Positions 7,858 through 17,221 of a stretch of 64,000 nt of DNA are shown here, one piece after another. The DNA comes from Atlantibacter sp. RC6 (GTDB taxonomy: Bacteria; Pseudomonadota; Gammaproteobacteria; Enterobacterales; Enterobacteriaceae). The notes beneath the pieces are model-generated. The model saw only the letters and a program-made list of their open reading frames with translations, was not told the origin of the DNA and did not search any database. A program made the position numbers and the translations under genes. The stretch covers positions 62,001 through 126,000 of the forward strand of contig NZ_JACHZE010000003.1 in NCBI RefSeq assembly GCF_014193285.1. Reading direction: 5' to 3'. Numbering within the stretch: position 1 is the stretch's first letter; each line of letters starts with the position of its first letter.

Positions 7858-9396
7858 ATGCAACAACGTAAACCGCTGGAAGGCGCGCAACTGGTCATTA
7901 TGACCATTGCGCTGTCGCTGGCGACTTTTATGCAGGTGCTGGACTCCACCATCGCGAACGTGGCGATCCCCACCATTGCCGGCAACCTTGGCTCGTCGCT
8001 GAGCCAGGGAACCTGGGTGATTACCTCGTTCGGCGTGGCGAATGCGATCTCAATTCCCATCACCGGCTGGCTGGCCCGTCGCGTCGGGGAAGTGAAGCTG
8101 TTCCTGTGGTCGACCATTCTGTTTGTGCTCGCCTCCTGGGCGTGCGGCGTGTCGTCCAGCCTGAATATGCTGATTTTCTTTCGCGTGATCCAGGGGATCG
8201 TCGCCGGTCCGCTGATCCCGCTCTCCCAGAGCTTATTGCTGAACAACTATCCGCCCGCCAAACGCAGTATTGCGCTGGCGCTGTGGTCGATGACGGTGAT
8301 TGTCGCGCCGATCTGCGGCCCGATCCTCGGCGGCTGGATCAGCGATAACTACCACTGGGGCTGGATTTTCTTTATCAACGTGCCGATTGGCGCGCTGGTG
8401 GTCCTGCTGACCCTCCAAACCCTGCGCAACCGTGAAACCCGTACCGAACAGCGGCGTATCGACGCCGTGGGCTTAGGGCTGCTGGTGATCGGTATCGGCA
8501 GTTTGCAGGTGATGCTCGACCGCGGAAAAGAGCTCGACTGGTTTAGCTCCAACGAGATCATTATTCTGACCATTGTCGCGGTGGTGTCGCTCAGTTTCCT
8601 GATTGTCTGGGAGCTGACGGACGATAACCCGATAGTCGATCTCTCGCTGTTTAAATCGCGCAATTTCACCATCGGCTGTTTGTGTATCAGCCTGGCGTAC
8701 ATGCTTTACTTCGGGGCCATCGTTCTGCTGCCGCAGTTGCTTCAGGAGGTATACGGCTACACCGCCACCTGGGCGGGCCTGGCATCCGCGCCGGTGGGGG
8801 TGATACCGGTCCTGCTATCGCCGATCATCGGGCGGTTCGCTCACCGCCTGGATATGCGCCGCCTGGTGACGTTCAGCTTCATTATGTATGCGGTCTGTTT
8901 CTACTGGCGTGCCTATACCTTCGAACCGGGAATGGATTTCGGCGCGTCGGCCTGGCCGCAGTTTATTCAGGGTTTCGCAGTGGCCTGCTTCTTTATGCCG
9001 CTGACCACCATTACCCTCTCCGGCCTGCCGCCGGAGCGCCTGGCGGCCGCATCGAGTCTGTCGAACTTTATGCGTACCCTGGCGGGCTCTATCGGGACAT
9101 CCATCACCACCACGCTGTGGACCAACCGTGAGTCGCTGCATCATGCCCAGCTTACCGAGTCGGTTAACCCGTATAATCCGAACGCCCAGGAGATGTATAA
9201 CCAGCTCCAGGGCCTGGGGATGAGCCGGGAGCAGGCGTCGGGCTATCTGGCGCAGCAGATCACCAACCAGGGGCTGATTATCTCGGCAAACGAGATTTTC
9301 TGGGTCTCTGCGGCGGTATTCCTGGTGCTGCTGGGGCTGGTGTGGTTTGCCAAACCGCCGTTCGGGGCGGGCGGCGGAGGCGGTGGCGCGCATTAG
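7858..9396 (+). CDS. emrB: Multidrug efflux MFS transporter EmrB
   Basis: EmrB is the 14-helix proton-driven drug exporter (DHA2 family) of the EmrAB-TolC tripartite pump. At 512 residues it has the same length as the E. coli protein. It carries the DHA2 signature near the N-terminus (LDSTIANVAIPTIAG), the loop motif LARRVGEVKLF and the antiporter motif C region (GPILGGWISDNYHWGWIFF). It ends in a glycine-rich tail (GAGGGGGGAH) also seen in E. coli. The ATG at 7858 follows an AGGGG ribosome site; a GTG-initiated extension is unnecessary. A bidirectional terminator separates it from convergent luxS. Confidence 0.97.
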   Translation: MQQRKPLEGAQLVIMTIALSLATFMQVLDSTIANVAIPTIAGNLGSSLSQGTWVITSFGVANAISIPITGWLARRVGEVKLFLWSTILFVLASWACGVSSSLNMLIFFRVIQGIVAGPLIPLSQSLLLNNYPPAKRSIALALWSMTVIVAPICGPILGGWISDNYHWGWIFFINVPIGALVVLLTLQTLRNRETRTEQRRIDAVGLGLLVIGIGSLQVMLDRGKELDWFSSNEIIILTIVAVVSLSFLIVWELTDDNPIVDLSLFKSRNFTIGCLCISLAYMLYFGAIVLLPQLLQEVYGYTATWAGLASAPVGVIPVLLSPIIGRFAHRLDMRRLVTFSFIMYAVCFYWRAYTFEPGMDFGASAWPQFIQGFAVACFFMPLTTITLSGLPPERLAAASSLSNFMRTLAGSIGTSITTTLWTNRESLHHAQLTESVNPYNPNAQEMYNQLQGLGMSREQASGYLAQQITNQGLIISANEIFWVSAAVFLVLLGLVWFAKPPFGAGGGGGGAH

Positions 9397-9412
9397 CGCC
9401 CTGTTGATAAGC

Positions 9413-9448
9413 AAAAAAAAGCGCCAGCGTTGATGCTGGCGCTTTTTT
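9413..9448. terminator. Bidirectional terminator between emrB and luxS
   Basis: GCGCCAGC (9421-9428) pairs with GCTGGCGC (9435-9442). The stem has eight A on its left and six T on its right, so it can end transcription of both convergent genes. Confidence 0.9.
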
Positions 9449-9461
9449 ATTACACCGACAA

Positions 9462-9977
9462 CTAGATATGCAGTTCTTTCAGCGTTTCTTTCGGCAGAGC
9501 CAGCTCTTCATTGCTGTTCACGCCTACGCCACGCTCAACGATATGACGGGCGATTTCCTGCGCTTCTTCCAGAGAGTGCATATGGTAAGTGCCGCACTGG
9601 TAAACGTTCAGTTCCGGGATCTGGTTCTGCTCTTTCACCTTCAGTACGTCTTCCATCGCCGCTTTCCACGCGTCAGCCACGCGCTGCTCCTGCGGCTCGC
9701 CAATCAGGCTCATATAGAAGCCGGTGCGGCAGCCCATCGGTGAAATGTCGATAATTTCCACGCCGTTGCCGTTCAGGTGATCGCGCATAAAGCCCGCGAA
9801 CAGGTGCTCCAGGGTGTGGATGCCTTTCTCCGGCATGACTTCCTGGTTAGGGACGCAAAAGCGCAGGTCGAATACGGTGATGGTGTCGCCGTGCGGAGTG
9901 TGCATGGTTTTGGCTACACGCACCGCCGGCGCCTGCATACGGGTATGGTCAACGGTAAAGCTATCCAGTAATGGCAT
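9462..9977 (-). CDS. luxS: S-ribosylhomocysteine lyase LuxS
   Basis: LuxS cleaves S-ribosylhomocysteine to homocysteine and DPD, the precursor of autoinducer-2, as part of the activated methyl cycle. The 171-residue protein has the metal-binding [12 protein letters not shown] motif (His54 and His58 region), the later GCRTGFY loop, and the third metal ligand Cys in [12 protein letters not shown]. The length is standard. A strong GGAGGTGAC ribosome site precedes the ATG. The promoter region is shared with the divergently transcribed sRNA gene micA, as in E. coli. Confidence 0.97.
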   Translation of the reverse strand: MPLLDSFTVDHTRMQAPAVRVAKTMHTPHGDTITVFDLRFCVPNQEVMPEKGIHTLEHLFAGFMRDHLNGNGVEIIDISPMGCRTGFYMSLIGEPQEQRVADAWKAAMEDVLKVKEQNQIPELNVYQCGTYHMHSLEEAQEIARHIVERGVGVNSNEELALPKETLKELHI

Positions 9978-10016
9978 CGGGTCACCTCCAGGCAGTGATA
10001 TTTTTTAAATTAAAAT

Positions 10017-10043
10017 GAACTATTGGTTTCCAGGCGAGTCTGA
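10017..10043 (+). promoter_or_regulatory. Sigma-E promoter of micA
   Basis: GAACTA (10017-10022) and TCTGA (10039-10043) with 16 bases between match the RpoE consensus. They sit 6 bases before the predicted MicA 5' end. Confidence 0.85.
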
Positions 10044-10049
10044 ATAAGT

Positions 10050-10124
10050 GAAAGACGCGCATTTGTTATCATCATCCCTGTCTTCAGAGATGAAATTTTT
10101 GGCCACACCGAGTGTGGCCTTTTT
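10050..10124 (+). ncRNA. micA: Small regulatory RNA MicA
   Basis: MicA is an Hfq-dependent sRNA made under envelope stress that represses ompA and other outer-membrane protein mRNAs. The sequence keeps the E. coli 5' end (GAAAGACGCGCATTTGTT), the ATCATCATCCCTG pairing segment and the AGAGATGAAATTTT linker. It ends in a Rho-independent hairpin (GGCCACAC/GTGTGGCC with a CGA loop) followed by TTTTT. It lies between luxS and gshA on the plus strand, the canonical location. Relative to E. coli the terminator stem has compensating changes, which supports a working RNA. Confidence 0.95.
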
Positions 10125-10130
10125 CTTTTC

Positions 10131-11687
10131 TTAGCTCTGCTTCGCCAAAAAATCTTCAAACGATTCGCTATCCGCCGCCTCAATCGCGCGCTGACGCTCC
10201 CAGGATTCCCTTTGCTCTTTCGCGAAATCGGCTTCGCTCAGCACTTCCAGCGGCTCTTCACGCAGCTGTGCGCGATACTGCTCCGCCAGCGCCCTACCGG
10301 TGCCGCCAATCCCTTTTTCAATCATCGAACTCAGGATACGCGCCGAGTACGTTAATTCAGGATTGTCAAAACAGGCGACCAGCTGTTGGCAAACGTCCTG
10401 ATACTGACGGTTACCCGCAATGCCGTCGAGCGTTTGGGCCACGGTCATCAAATCGCGGAACAGATCTTTCCCCACTTTCTCCAGCGGATGTTGCGCCGTT
10501 TCGCAGCCTATGCCCAGGGTTAAACCCGGCTTACGGCCTTCGAGGATCACGCGGTTCCAGTTTTTACGGGTGCAAAGCAGTTCATCGCTGCTCATCTCAG
10601 GCGCATCCGCCAGCACGCACCAGATCATAAACAGATCCAGGAAACGTACCTGCTGTTCGTCCACGCCCGTCGCTGAGAACGGGTTGATGTCCAGCGAGCG
10701 CACTTCAATATACTCAATGCCGCCGCGCATCAGCGCATCCGACGGCGATTCGCCTTTGCGGGTAACGCGTTTCGGACGGATTGGCGCGTACAGCTCATTT
10801 TCAATCTGCAGAATATTGGTATTGATTTGCAGGTGCTTGTCGCCATCCTTCAGGCCGATTTTCGCGTACTCTTCCGACGGGGTTTTGATCGCACGCTTCA
10901 ATCCTGCCACATAGCTGTCGAGATCGTTAAACGTAATCCCGAGATTGCTTTGCGATTTATTGGTATAACCCAGATCGCTCAGGCGCAGCGAGGTGGCATA
11001 CGGCAGGTAATACATGCCGCAGTCGGTTTTTTCAAACGGCAGCGTGGTCGGCTTGCCCTGCAGGAAAGAGGCGCAAATCGCCGGCGATGCGCCGAACAGA
11101 TACGGGATCACCCAACCGAAGCGGTAATAGTTGCGGATCAGGCGGAAGTAGCCGGCAGAAATGTCGGCTTTACCGCTGTCGCTGTCTTTCACGCCGCACT
11201 TCGCCTGCCAGAAGGCCAGCGGCAGCGAGAAGTTGTAATGCACGCCGGAGATGGTCTGCATCAGCGCGCCATAGCGGTTTCTCAGCCCTTCACGGTACAG
11301 CGTTTTCAGGCGGCCAATATTGGAGCTACCGTACTGCGCCAGTTCGATATTCTGACCGTCTTCGATATAGCACGGCATGCTGAGCGGCCACATACGCTCA
11401 TCGCCCAGCTCGCGCGCCACGTGACGATGGATATCGCGCAGCACCGCCAGCATATGGTCGATGTCGTCATCAACGGGAGTAATAAACTCCAGCAGCGCTT
11501 CCGCAAAATCGGTAGTGATCCACTGATGGGTCAGCGTTGAACCCAGCGTCTCCGGATGCCCGGTTTGAGCCAGATGCCCCTCTGGCGTCACGCGTAGTGT
11601 TTCGCGCTCCAGCCCACGACGAATGCCCTGAAGCACATCAGGATGATTTTCCAGCCAGGCCAGCGCCTGTGATACGTCCGGGATCAA
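10131..11687 (-). CDS. gshA: Glutamate-cysteine ligase GshA
   Basis: GshA makes gamma-glutamylcysteine from glutamate, cysteine and ATP, the rate-limiting step of glutathione synthesis in the cytoplasm. The protein has the type 1 (gammaproteobacterial) fold with conserved [10 protein letters not shown] near the N-terminus, the GVHYNFSLP active-site stretch and [15 protein letters not shown] place the start at a TTG codon (11685-11687) because a GGAGGT ribosome site lies 5 bases upstream and the resulting 518 residues equal the E. coli protein, which also starts with UUG. An ATG 39 bases upstream would place this Shine-Dalgarno inside the gene. The weak start codon is expected to keep translation low. 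Confidence 0.95.
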   Translation of the reverse strand: MIPDVSQALAWLENHPDVLQGIRRGLERETLRVTPEGHLAQTGHPETLGSTLTHQWITTDFAEALLEFITPVDDDIDHMLAVLRDIHRHVARELGDERMWPLSMPCYIEDGQNIELAQYGSSNIGRLKTLYREGLRNRYGALMQTISGVHYNFSLPLAFWQAKCGVKDSDSGKADISAGYFRLIRNYYRFGWVIPYLFGASPAICASFLQGKPTTLPFEKTDCGMYYLPYATSLRLSDLGYTNKSQSNLGITFNDLDSYVAGLKRAIKTPSEEYAKIGLKDGDKHLQINTNILQIENELYAPIRPKRVTRKGESPSDALMRGGIEYIEVRSLDINPFSATGVDEQQVRFLDLFMIWCVLADAPEMSSDELLCTRKNWNRVILEGRKPGLTLGIGCETAQHPLEKVGKDLFRDLMTVAQTLDGIAGNRQYQDVCQQLVACFDNPELTYSARILSSMIEKGIGGTGRALAEQYRAQLREEPLEVLSEADFAKEQRESWERQRAIEAADSESFEDFLAKQS

Positions 11688-11768
11688 ATTGACCTCCCGC
11701 CTGTCGAATTCATTTTTATTAAGCATAATTGTAATGGTTGACGATTAAAGGTCACTCAAACAATCCAA

Positions 11769-12197
11769 TTAGTGCCACCACGCCATCCCCTGGAGCGTTG
11801 CCAGTGCCACAATCATGTAGCGCAGCGCTTTACCCAGGCATAAAAAAAGTACCACCGGACCCCACGATAACCGCAGCCATCCGGCAAGCAGGCACAACAA
11901 ATCGCCTATAACAGGCATCCAGCTAAGTAATAGCGCAACTGGACCAAAACGTTGTAGCCAGTGAACCGCTTTTTCCTGCCAGCGCGAAGTTTCGCGTAAC
12001 GGAAAAAACCGCCCAAGAATAACGTTAGTCAGCCCTCCAAGGCTATTACCTATTGTTGCTATTAAAACGAGTAACCACGGCTCGCACTTCCCGGCCAGTA
12101 ACAATGCGATCAATACCGCTTCGGAACTGCCGGGTAATAAAGTTGCGCTCAAAAAACTGCTGGAGAACAGCGAGAACAGTGACAGCGCGTCACTCAC
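11769..12197 (-). CDS. yqaA: DedA-like inner membrane protein YqaA
   Basis: This 142-residue membrane protein of the SNARE-associated/DedA-like (VTT) family has four hydrophobic segments and the family motif region FLSATLLPGSSEAVLIALL plus GNSLGGLTNVILGRFFP. DedA relatives act in lipid carrier or phospholipid transport, but the role of YqaA is not established. It starts with GTG (12195-12197), which overlaps the yqaB stop in a GTGA junction, so it is coupled to yqaB. The length matches E. coli. Confidence 0.92.
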   Translation of the reverse strand: MSDALSLFSLFSSSFLSATLLPGSSEAVLIALLLAGKCEPWLLVLIATIGNSLGGLTNVILGRFFPLRETSRWQEKAVHWLQRFGPVALLLSWMPVIGDLLCLLAGWLRLSWGPVVLFLCLGKALRYMIVALATLQGMAWWH

Positions 12198-12760
12198 AGT
12201 AAGCGTACGTCCACAGCATCCATCCCTGCCAGCCGCGCAGCCTGAATGCCAAAATCGGCATCTTCAAATACCACGCATTTTTCAGGCGCCACGCCCAACA
12301 GCGCTGCGCAACGCAGAAAAGTGTCCGGTGCGGGTTTGTGATGCTGTACATGATCGGCGGCGACAACCGCCTGGAAATAGTGGCGTAAACCTAAATGCGC
12401 TAATAGCGCCTCGGCAATGGCGCTTTCACTGCCGGTGCCGACCGCCATAGGACGACGGCCATGCCACTCTTTGACGACGTCGATTAACGGCAGCGGGCGC
12501 ACGGTATCGAGCAGCATGGCTTTCACCGCCAGCGTTTTTTCGCGCGCCAGTTCATGCGGATCGAGCGTTGCGCCATTCATGGAGATAATCTCTTGCGCAA
12601 TGCGCCAGGTGGGGGAACCGTTAAGCGCAACCATCGCTTCGAGGTCAAACTGCATACCGTAACGGCCTAATACCTCACTCCACGCCTTCCGGTGTGTGGG
12701 TTCAGTATCGAGGATGGTGCCATCCATATCGAAAATGAGTCCGTCGTAACGATGATACAT
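12194..12760 (-). CDS. yqaB: Fructose-1-phosphate/6-phosphogluconate phosphatase YqaB
   Basis: This is a HAD-superfamily phosphatase of 188 residues that in E. coli hydrolyses fructose-1-phosphate and some other sugar phosphates. The four HAD motifs are visible: FDMDGTILD (nucleophile Asp11 and acid Asp13), VGTGS (motif II), the lysine in HKPAPDTFL (motif III) and VFEDADFGIQAA (motif IV). The helical cap between motif I and II marks the C1 subfamily. It is the first gene of the yqaBA pair and overlaps yqaA by 4 bases. Confidence 0.93.
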   Translation of the reverse strand: MYHRYDGLIFDMDGTILDTEPTHRKAWSEVLGRYGMQFDLEAMVALNGSPTWRIAQEIISMNGATLDPHELAREKTLAVKAMLLDTVRPLPLIDVVKEWHGRRPMAVGTGSESAIAEALLAHLGLRHYFQAVVAADHVQHHKPAPDTFLRCAALLGVAPEKCVVFEDADFGIQAARLAGMDAVDVRLL

Positions 12761-12886
12761 TGAGCCCCCAAAGCTGATTACAGGAGCGTTACTTTAGCGT
12801 AAACAAGGGTAAATGTCGCTGACTGAACCGGAGGTAATGTTTGGGCGATGAAGGATTGAGCAAAAAAGTTTTTGATAAGGAGAGAA

Positions 12887-12905
12887 TGGTGCATCCGGGA
12901 GGATT
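12887..12905 (-). pseudogene. tRNA-Arg 3'-end fragment
   Basis: Nineteen bases repeat exactly the 3' end (CCA and acceptor/T-arm part) of the four neighbouring tRNA-Arg genes, after which similarity stops. It lies 116 bases beyond the last intact tRNA in the direction of transcription. It is either the remainder of a fifth tRNA copy or an attachment-site repeat left by an integrated element. The 115 bases between contain a small hairpin (GTTGC GTGA GCAAC on the minus strand). Confidence 0.75.
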
Positions 12906-13020
12906 ACTCGGCTGCGCCTCGCCCTACGGGCCGTTGCTCACGCAACGTTATCCTCCCTGGTGCGCGCGATGTTATCGCAGATCAGCTTAACAACAGTGTC
13001 GCTGTTACCACGGAGAATAA

Positions 13021-13097
13021 TGGTGCATCCGGGAGGATTCGAACCTCCGACCGCTCGGTTCGTAGCCGAGTACTCTATCCAGCTGAGCTACGGATGC
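13021..13097 (-). tRNA. tRNA-Arg(ACG), copy 1
   Basis: A 77-base cloverleaf with encoded CCA: acceptor GCATCCG, D-arm AGCTCAGC, anticodon loop CTACGAA (anticodon ACG), T-arm GGAGGTTCGAATCCTCC. It corresponds to the argV/Y/Z/Q cluster of E. coli. It is the last gene of the array in transcription order. Confidence 0.97.
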
Positions 13098-13159
13098 ATC
13101 GGGATTACTGCTGTACTACTGAATCAATGTCACTCATCATACCGCAACACTGATGAAGA

Positions 13160-13236
13160 TGGTGCATCCGGGAGGATTCGAACCTCCGACCGCTCGGTTC
13201 GTAGCCGAGTACTCTATCCAGCTGAGCTACGGATGC
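13160..13236 (-). tRNA. tRNA-Arg(ACG), copy 2
   Basis: Identical in sequence to copy 1. The 62-base spacer between copies 1 and 2 is repeated between copies 3 and 4 with one base change, showing that part of the array arose by segmental duplication. Confidence 0.97.
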
Positions 13237-13294
13237 ATCGGGGATACTGCTTATAACCGCTGAATTGTCTTCACTGACACATCAGGGAGAATAA

Positions 13295-13371
13295 TGGTGC
13301 ATCCGGGAGGATTCGAACCTCCGACCGCTCGGTTCGTAGCCGAGTACTCTATCCAGCTGAGCTACGGATGC
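13295..13371 (-). tRNA. tRNA-Arg(ACG), copy 3
   Basis: Identical in sequence to the other three copies, with encoded CCA. The spacer between this copy and copy 2 is different and 58 bases long. Confidence 0.97.
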
Positions 13372-13433
13372 ATCGGGATTACTGCTGTACTACTGAATCA
13401 ATGTCACTCATCATGCCGCAACACTGATGAAGA

Positions 13434-13510
13434 TGGTGCATCCGGGAGGATTCGAACCTCCGACCGCTCGGTTCGTAGCCGAGTACTCTATCCAGCTGAG
13501 CTACGGATGC
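13434..13510 (-). tRNA. tRNA-Arg(ACG), copy 4
   Basis: This copy lies nearest to tRNA-Ser, separated from it by only 3 bases, so the two are surely cut from one transcript. The sequence is identical to the other copies. Confidence 0.97.
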
Positions 13511-13513
13511 AAA

Positions 13514-13606
13514 TGGCGGTGAGGCGGGGATTCGAACCCCGGATGCAGCTTTTGACCGCATACTCCCTTAGCAGGGGAGCGCCTTCAGCCTCTCGGCCAC
13601 CTCACC
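13514..13606 (-). tRNA. serV: tRNA-Ser(GCT)
   Basis: A 93-base type II tRNA with long variable arm, anticodon GCT in the loop CTGCTAA, and encoded GCCA. It matches E. coli serV in sequence and position and is the first gene of the tRNA operon, whose promoter should lie in 13607-13900. Confidence 0.96.
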
Positions 13607-13900
13607 ACACGCCTCTTGCGAGTGCCCCGAAGAACGTGTTTCTGCTCATCGGCGCTGCGTGGCGCACATATTACTTTCTGGGACTTATAAGTCAAACAAT
13701 TTTTCCCGACTCTGTTTCGTTTGCACAATTCACGCGCAATTCGTCTGCTTTGCCAACAAAAAGGGCGTTTAATCAACACGAAACCGCAGAGAAACTGGAT
13801 ATAAACGTAGAACCACAGGCAAAGCGAAAAGGGAAAGTCAGAGAAGATAAAGGCAGGAAAAATGAAGTTGCGTCTCGCCATACAGCGAGACGCGATAACT

Positions 13901-14086
13901 TTAGAAACTGGACTGTTGCGATTTTTCAGCCTGGATACGCTGGTAGATCTCTTCACGGTGTACGGAAACTTCTTTGGGGGCGTTTACGCCAATGCGTACC
14001 TGGTTACCCTTTACCCCAAGAACCGTTACAGTCACCTCATCACCAATCATGAGGGTCTCACCAACTCGACGAGTCAGAATCAGCAT
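13901..14086 (-). CDS. csrA: Carbon storage regulator CsrA
   Basis: CsrA is a small dimeric RNA-binding protein that represses or activates translation of many mRNAs by binding GGA motifs. The 61-residue product is the standard CsrA ([18 protein letters not shown]-contact residues Arg44 in VHREEIY) and differs from E. coli only at the extreme C-terminus. A strong AAGGAG ribosome site, itself a CsrA target, lies 6 bases before the ATG. It is located between alaS and the tRNA operon as in E. coli. Confidence 0.97.
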   Translation of the reverse strand: MLILTRRVGETLMIGDEVTVTVLGVKGNQVRIGVNAPKEVSVHREEIYQRIQAEKSQQSSF

Positions 14087-14135
14087 TCTTTGCTCCTTGA
14101 AAGATTAAAAGAGTCGGGTCTCTCTGTATCCCGGC
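14087..14135 (-). promoter_or_regulatory. csrA leader with CsrA autoregulatory sites
   Basis: The minus-strand leader reads GGGATACAGAGAGACCCG, then CTCTTTTAATCTTTC, then AAGGAGCAAAGA before the start codon. In E. coli the same leader is bound by CsrA itself at GGA-type sites, blocking ribosome access. The rest of the gap up to alaS (about 260 bases) should hold the csrA promoters; I see no gene in it. Confidence 0.65.
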
Positions 14136-14393
14136 ATTATCCATCATATAACGCCAAAAAGTAAGCGATGACAAACACATAAAGTGTAAGCAGTCACGGC
14201 ATCACATTCTGTTAAACCTAAGTTTAGCCGATCCAGAAATTTTCAACCCGACTTTATCGTTATATACCCGTTCACATCCATGCTACAGAAAGTCCTACAA
14301 CCCGTTACATCTTATCGCAAACATCCTCTTTGCGACGGACTCACGAGACCTGCCAGCTCACTGACACACGAGAAATAAGGGGTAACGTGGGTA

Positions 14394-14433
14394 GAGAGAG
14401 AAAGGCGCCATAACAACAGATTGTTATGGCGCC
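14394..14433 (-). terminator. Terminator of alaS
   Basis: GGCGCCATAACAA (14404-14416) pairs perfectly over 13 bp with TTGTTATGGCGCC (14421-14433). On the minus strand it is followed by TTTCTCTCTCT. It lies 19 bases after the alaS stop. Confidence 0.85.
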
Positions 14434-14452
14434 TTCGCCTATACCTTATACA

Positions 14453-17083
14453 TTATGAAAGTCGCGATGCGACCCAGTTTTCTACGCTGGAAAGGGCTGC
14501 CGGCAACGCCTGGGCATCCGTACCACCGGCTTGCGCCATATCCGGACGTCCACCGCCTTTACCCCCGACCTGCGAAGCTACCATCCCGATCAGTTCGCCT
14601 GCTTTTACGCGGTCGGTCAAATCTTTCGAGACCCCCGCAATCAGAGAAACCTTAGCATCGGCAACGGTTGCCAGTACGATAACTGTGGAACCCAGTTGGT
14701 TTTTCAGGTCATCAACCATCGTACGCAGCATTTTCGGTTCAACACCGGTCAGTTCGCTGACCAGCAGCTTAACGCCATTGAGATCAACGGCTTTGCTGCT
14801 GAGGTTCGCGCTTTCCTGAACGGCCTGCTGCTCTTTCAGCTGCTGCAATTCTTTTTCAAGCTGGCGCGTACGCTCAATCACCGCACGAACTTTCTCGTTC
14901 AGGTTCTGGCTGTCGCCTTTGAGCAGCTGCGCAATATCGTGCAGCTGATCGTTCTGTGCGTGAACCTGCGCCAGCGCGCCTTCACCCGTGACCGCTTCAA
15001 TACGGCGCACACCCGCTGCGGTGCCGGACTCCGCAACAATGCGGAACAGACCGATATCACCGGTACGATCGGCATGGATACCGCCGCACAGTTCAGTGGA
15101 GAAATCGCCCATGCTCAATACGCGTACGCGTTCGTCGTATTTCTCACCGAACAGCGCCATCGCGCCTTTCGCTTTGGCGGCTTCCAGATCCATCACCTGC
15201 GTTTCAATCGGCAGGTTGCGACGGATCTGTGCGTTCACCAGATCTTCCACCGCGCGGATCTCTTCCGGCTTCATGGCTTCGAAATGAGAGAAGTCAAAAC
15301 GCAGGCCTTTATCGTTAACCAACGAGCCTTTCTGCGCGACGTGGGTGCCCAGCACCTGGCGCAGTGCCGCATGCATTAAGTGGGTAGCGGAGTGGTTCAG
15401 GCGGATGCGCGCGCGACGCGCTTCATCAACCTGCGCTTTCACGCCCTCGCCCACTTTCAACACGCCGCTGGCGAGTTTGCCGATATGGCCAATTGCCTGG
15501 CCATACTTCTGGGTATCTTCCACAGAGAAGGCAAAACCGTTGCCCAGCAGCTCGCCGCGATCGCCAACCTGGCCGCCGGATTCCGCATAGAACGGGGTTT
15601 CGTTGAGGATCACCACCGCCTGCTCGCCCGCAGCGATTTGCTCAACGGCTTTGCCGTCAACGAACAGCGCAGTCACCTTGCCGGTCAGTTCGACATGGTC
15701 ATAGCCTTTAAACTCGGATGCGCCTTCAACGCGGATCATGGCGTTGTAGTCAGCGCCAAAACCGCTGGATTCACGCGCGCGACGACGCTGCGCTTCCATG
15801 GCGGCTTCAAAGCCCGCTTCGTCAACTTTGATGTTACGCTCGCGGCACACGTCAGCGGTTAAATCCACCGGGAAGCCGTAAGTGTCATACAGGCGGAACG
15901 CGGTTTCGCCGTCCAGCGTGTCGCCGGAAAGTTTCGCCAGTTCTTCATCCAGCAGCGCCAGGCCACGCTCAAGCGTACGGGCAAACTGCTCTTCTTCAGT
16001 TTTCAGAATTTGCTCAACCTGAGCCTGCTGACGTTTGAGATCTTCCCCGGCGGAACCCATCACGCTAATTAGCGGGCCAACCAGTTTGTAGAAGAAGGTG
16101 TCCTTCGCGCCCAGCATGTTGCCGTGACGGATTGCGCGACGAATGATGCGGCGCAGCACATAGCCACGGTTTTCATTGGACGGGATAACCCCATCGGCAA
16201 TCAGGAATGCGCAGGAGCGGATGTGATCGGCGATAACGCGCAGGGATTTGTTGCTCAAATCGGTTGCGCCGGTTTCTTTCGCCACTGCCTGAATCAGGTC
16301 GCGGAACAGGTCAATTTCATAGTTGGAATTAACGTGTTGCAGTACCGCTGCAATACGCTCCAGCCCCATACCGGTATCCACGGAAGGTTTCGGCAGAGGT
16401 TCCATAGTGCCGTCAGCCTGACGGTTGAACTGCATGAACACGATGTTCCAGATTTCGATATAGCGGTCGCCGTCCTCTTCCGGGCTTCCCGGAGGGCCAC
16501 CCCAGATATGATCGCCATGGTCGAAGAAAATTTCGGTGCACGGGCCGCACGGGCCGGTATCGCCCATCTGCCAGAAGTTATCAGAAGCGTAAGCCGCGCC
16601 TTTGTTATCGCCGATACGAATAATGCGTTCGCGCGGGATGCCTACTTCTTTTTCCCAGATTTCGTACGCTTCGTCGTCGGTCTCGTAAACGGTGACCCAT
16701 AAACGATCTTTAGGCAGGTTAAACCACTGCTCGCCGGTCAATAACTCCCAGGCGTACTGGATAGCATCATGTTTGAAATAGTCACCGAAGCTGAAGTTGC
16801 CCAGCATTTCGAAGAAGGTGTGGTGACGAGCGGTGTAACCGACGTTTTCCAGATCGTTGTGTTTACCACCCGCACGCACGCAGCGCTGTGCGGTCGTTGC
16901 GCGGGAATAATTACGCTTATCGAGACCAAGGAAAACATCCTTGAACTGGTTCATCCCGGCGTTGGTAAACAGCAGTGTGGGATCGTTATTAGGGACCAGA
17001 GAGCTGCTGGCAACTACCTGATGTCCTTTACTGTGGAAAAAATCGAGAAACGCCTGACGGATCTCAGCGGTGCTCTTGCTCAT
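14453..17083 (-). CDS. alaS: Alanyl-tRNA synthetase AlaS
   Basis: AlaRS charges tRNA-Ala, recognises its G3:U70 pair and edits mischarged Ser and Gly. At 876 residues it equals the E. coli enzyme. The class II catalytic core occupies the first 250 residues or so ([15 protein letters not shown] motif 2 region, [12 protein letters not shown] motif 3). The tRNA recognition domain comes next, then the editing domain with [12 protein letters not shown] (about 564-575) and the CxxxH zinc motif, then the C-Ala domain with [15 protein letters not shown]. The zinc motif reads CGGIH, where E. coli has CGGTH (Thr669 to Ile by one ACC-to-ATC change), which is unusual. The metal ligands Cys and His are kept. 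It is a single gene with its own terminator. Confidence 0.97.
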   Translation of the reverse strand: MSKSTAEIRQAFLDFFHSKGHQVVASSSLVPNNDPTLLFTNAGMNQFKDVFLGLDKRNYSRATTAQRCVRAGGKHNDLENVGYTARHHTFFEMLGNFSFGDYFKHDAIQYAWELLTGEQWFNLPKDRLWVTVYETDDEAYEIWEKEVGIPRERIIRIGDNKGAAYASDNFWQMGDTGPCGPCTEIFFDHGDHIWGGPPGSPEEDGDRYIEIWNIVFMQFNRQADGTMEPLPKPSVDTGMGLERIAAVLQHVNSNYEIDLFRDLIQAVAKETGATDLSNKSLRVIADHIRSCAFLIADGVIPSNENRGYVLRRIIRRAIRHGNMLGAKDTFFYKLVGPLISVMGSAGEDLKRQQAQVEQILKTEEEQFARTLERGLALLDEELAKLSGDTLDGETAFRLYDTYGFPVDLTADVCRERNIKVDEAGFEAAMEAQRRRARESSGFGADYNAMIRVEGASEFKGYDHVELTGKVTALFVDGKAVEQIAAGEQAVVILNETPFYAESGGQVGDRGELLGNGFAFSVEDTQKYGQAIGHIGKLASGVLKVGEGVKAQVDEARRARIRLNHSATHLMHAALRQVLGTHVAQKGSLVNDKGLRFDFSHFEAMKPEEIRAVEDLVNAQIRRNLPIETQVMDLEAAKAKGAMALFGEKYDERVRVLSMGDFSTELCGGIHADRTGDIGLFRIVAESGTAAGVRRIEAVTGEGALAQVHAQNDQLHDIAQLLKGDSQNLNEKVRAVIERTRQLEKELQQLKEQQAVQESANLSSKAVDLNGVKLLVSELTGVEPKMLRTMVDDLKNQLGSTVIVLATVADAKVSLIAGVSKDLTDRVKAGELIGMVASQVGGKGGGRPDMAQAGGTDAQALPAALSSVENWVASRLS

Positions 17084-17221
17084 AATTATCCTGAAATCAA
17101 GCTAACGAATTGTCGTAAGCCGGACATGATAAACCGACTGGTGAATCTCTGTCCGCCCTGACGGGAAAAAAGTGGGAATAAGATAAGTTTTCTGAGGAGG
17201 GAAGTAAAATCCAGTATGCGC

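Noticed and set aside
10100-10124. MicA hairpin as the gshA terminator
   Set aside because: On the minus strand the hairpin is followed by AAAAATTT rather than a T run; it is the plus-strand terminator of MicA.
10112-11540. Long plus-strand frames opposite gshA
   Set aside because: Antisense to a well-conserved gene; no independent evidence of coding.
12872-14052. Open frames with repeated [16 protein letters not shown]-like peptides
   Set aside because: These are translations of the tRNA-Arg and tRNA-Ser genes and their spacers, a common false annotation.
13862-14164. Plus-strand frame covering csrA
   Set aside because: It is antisense to csrA and its leader, both strongly conserved.
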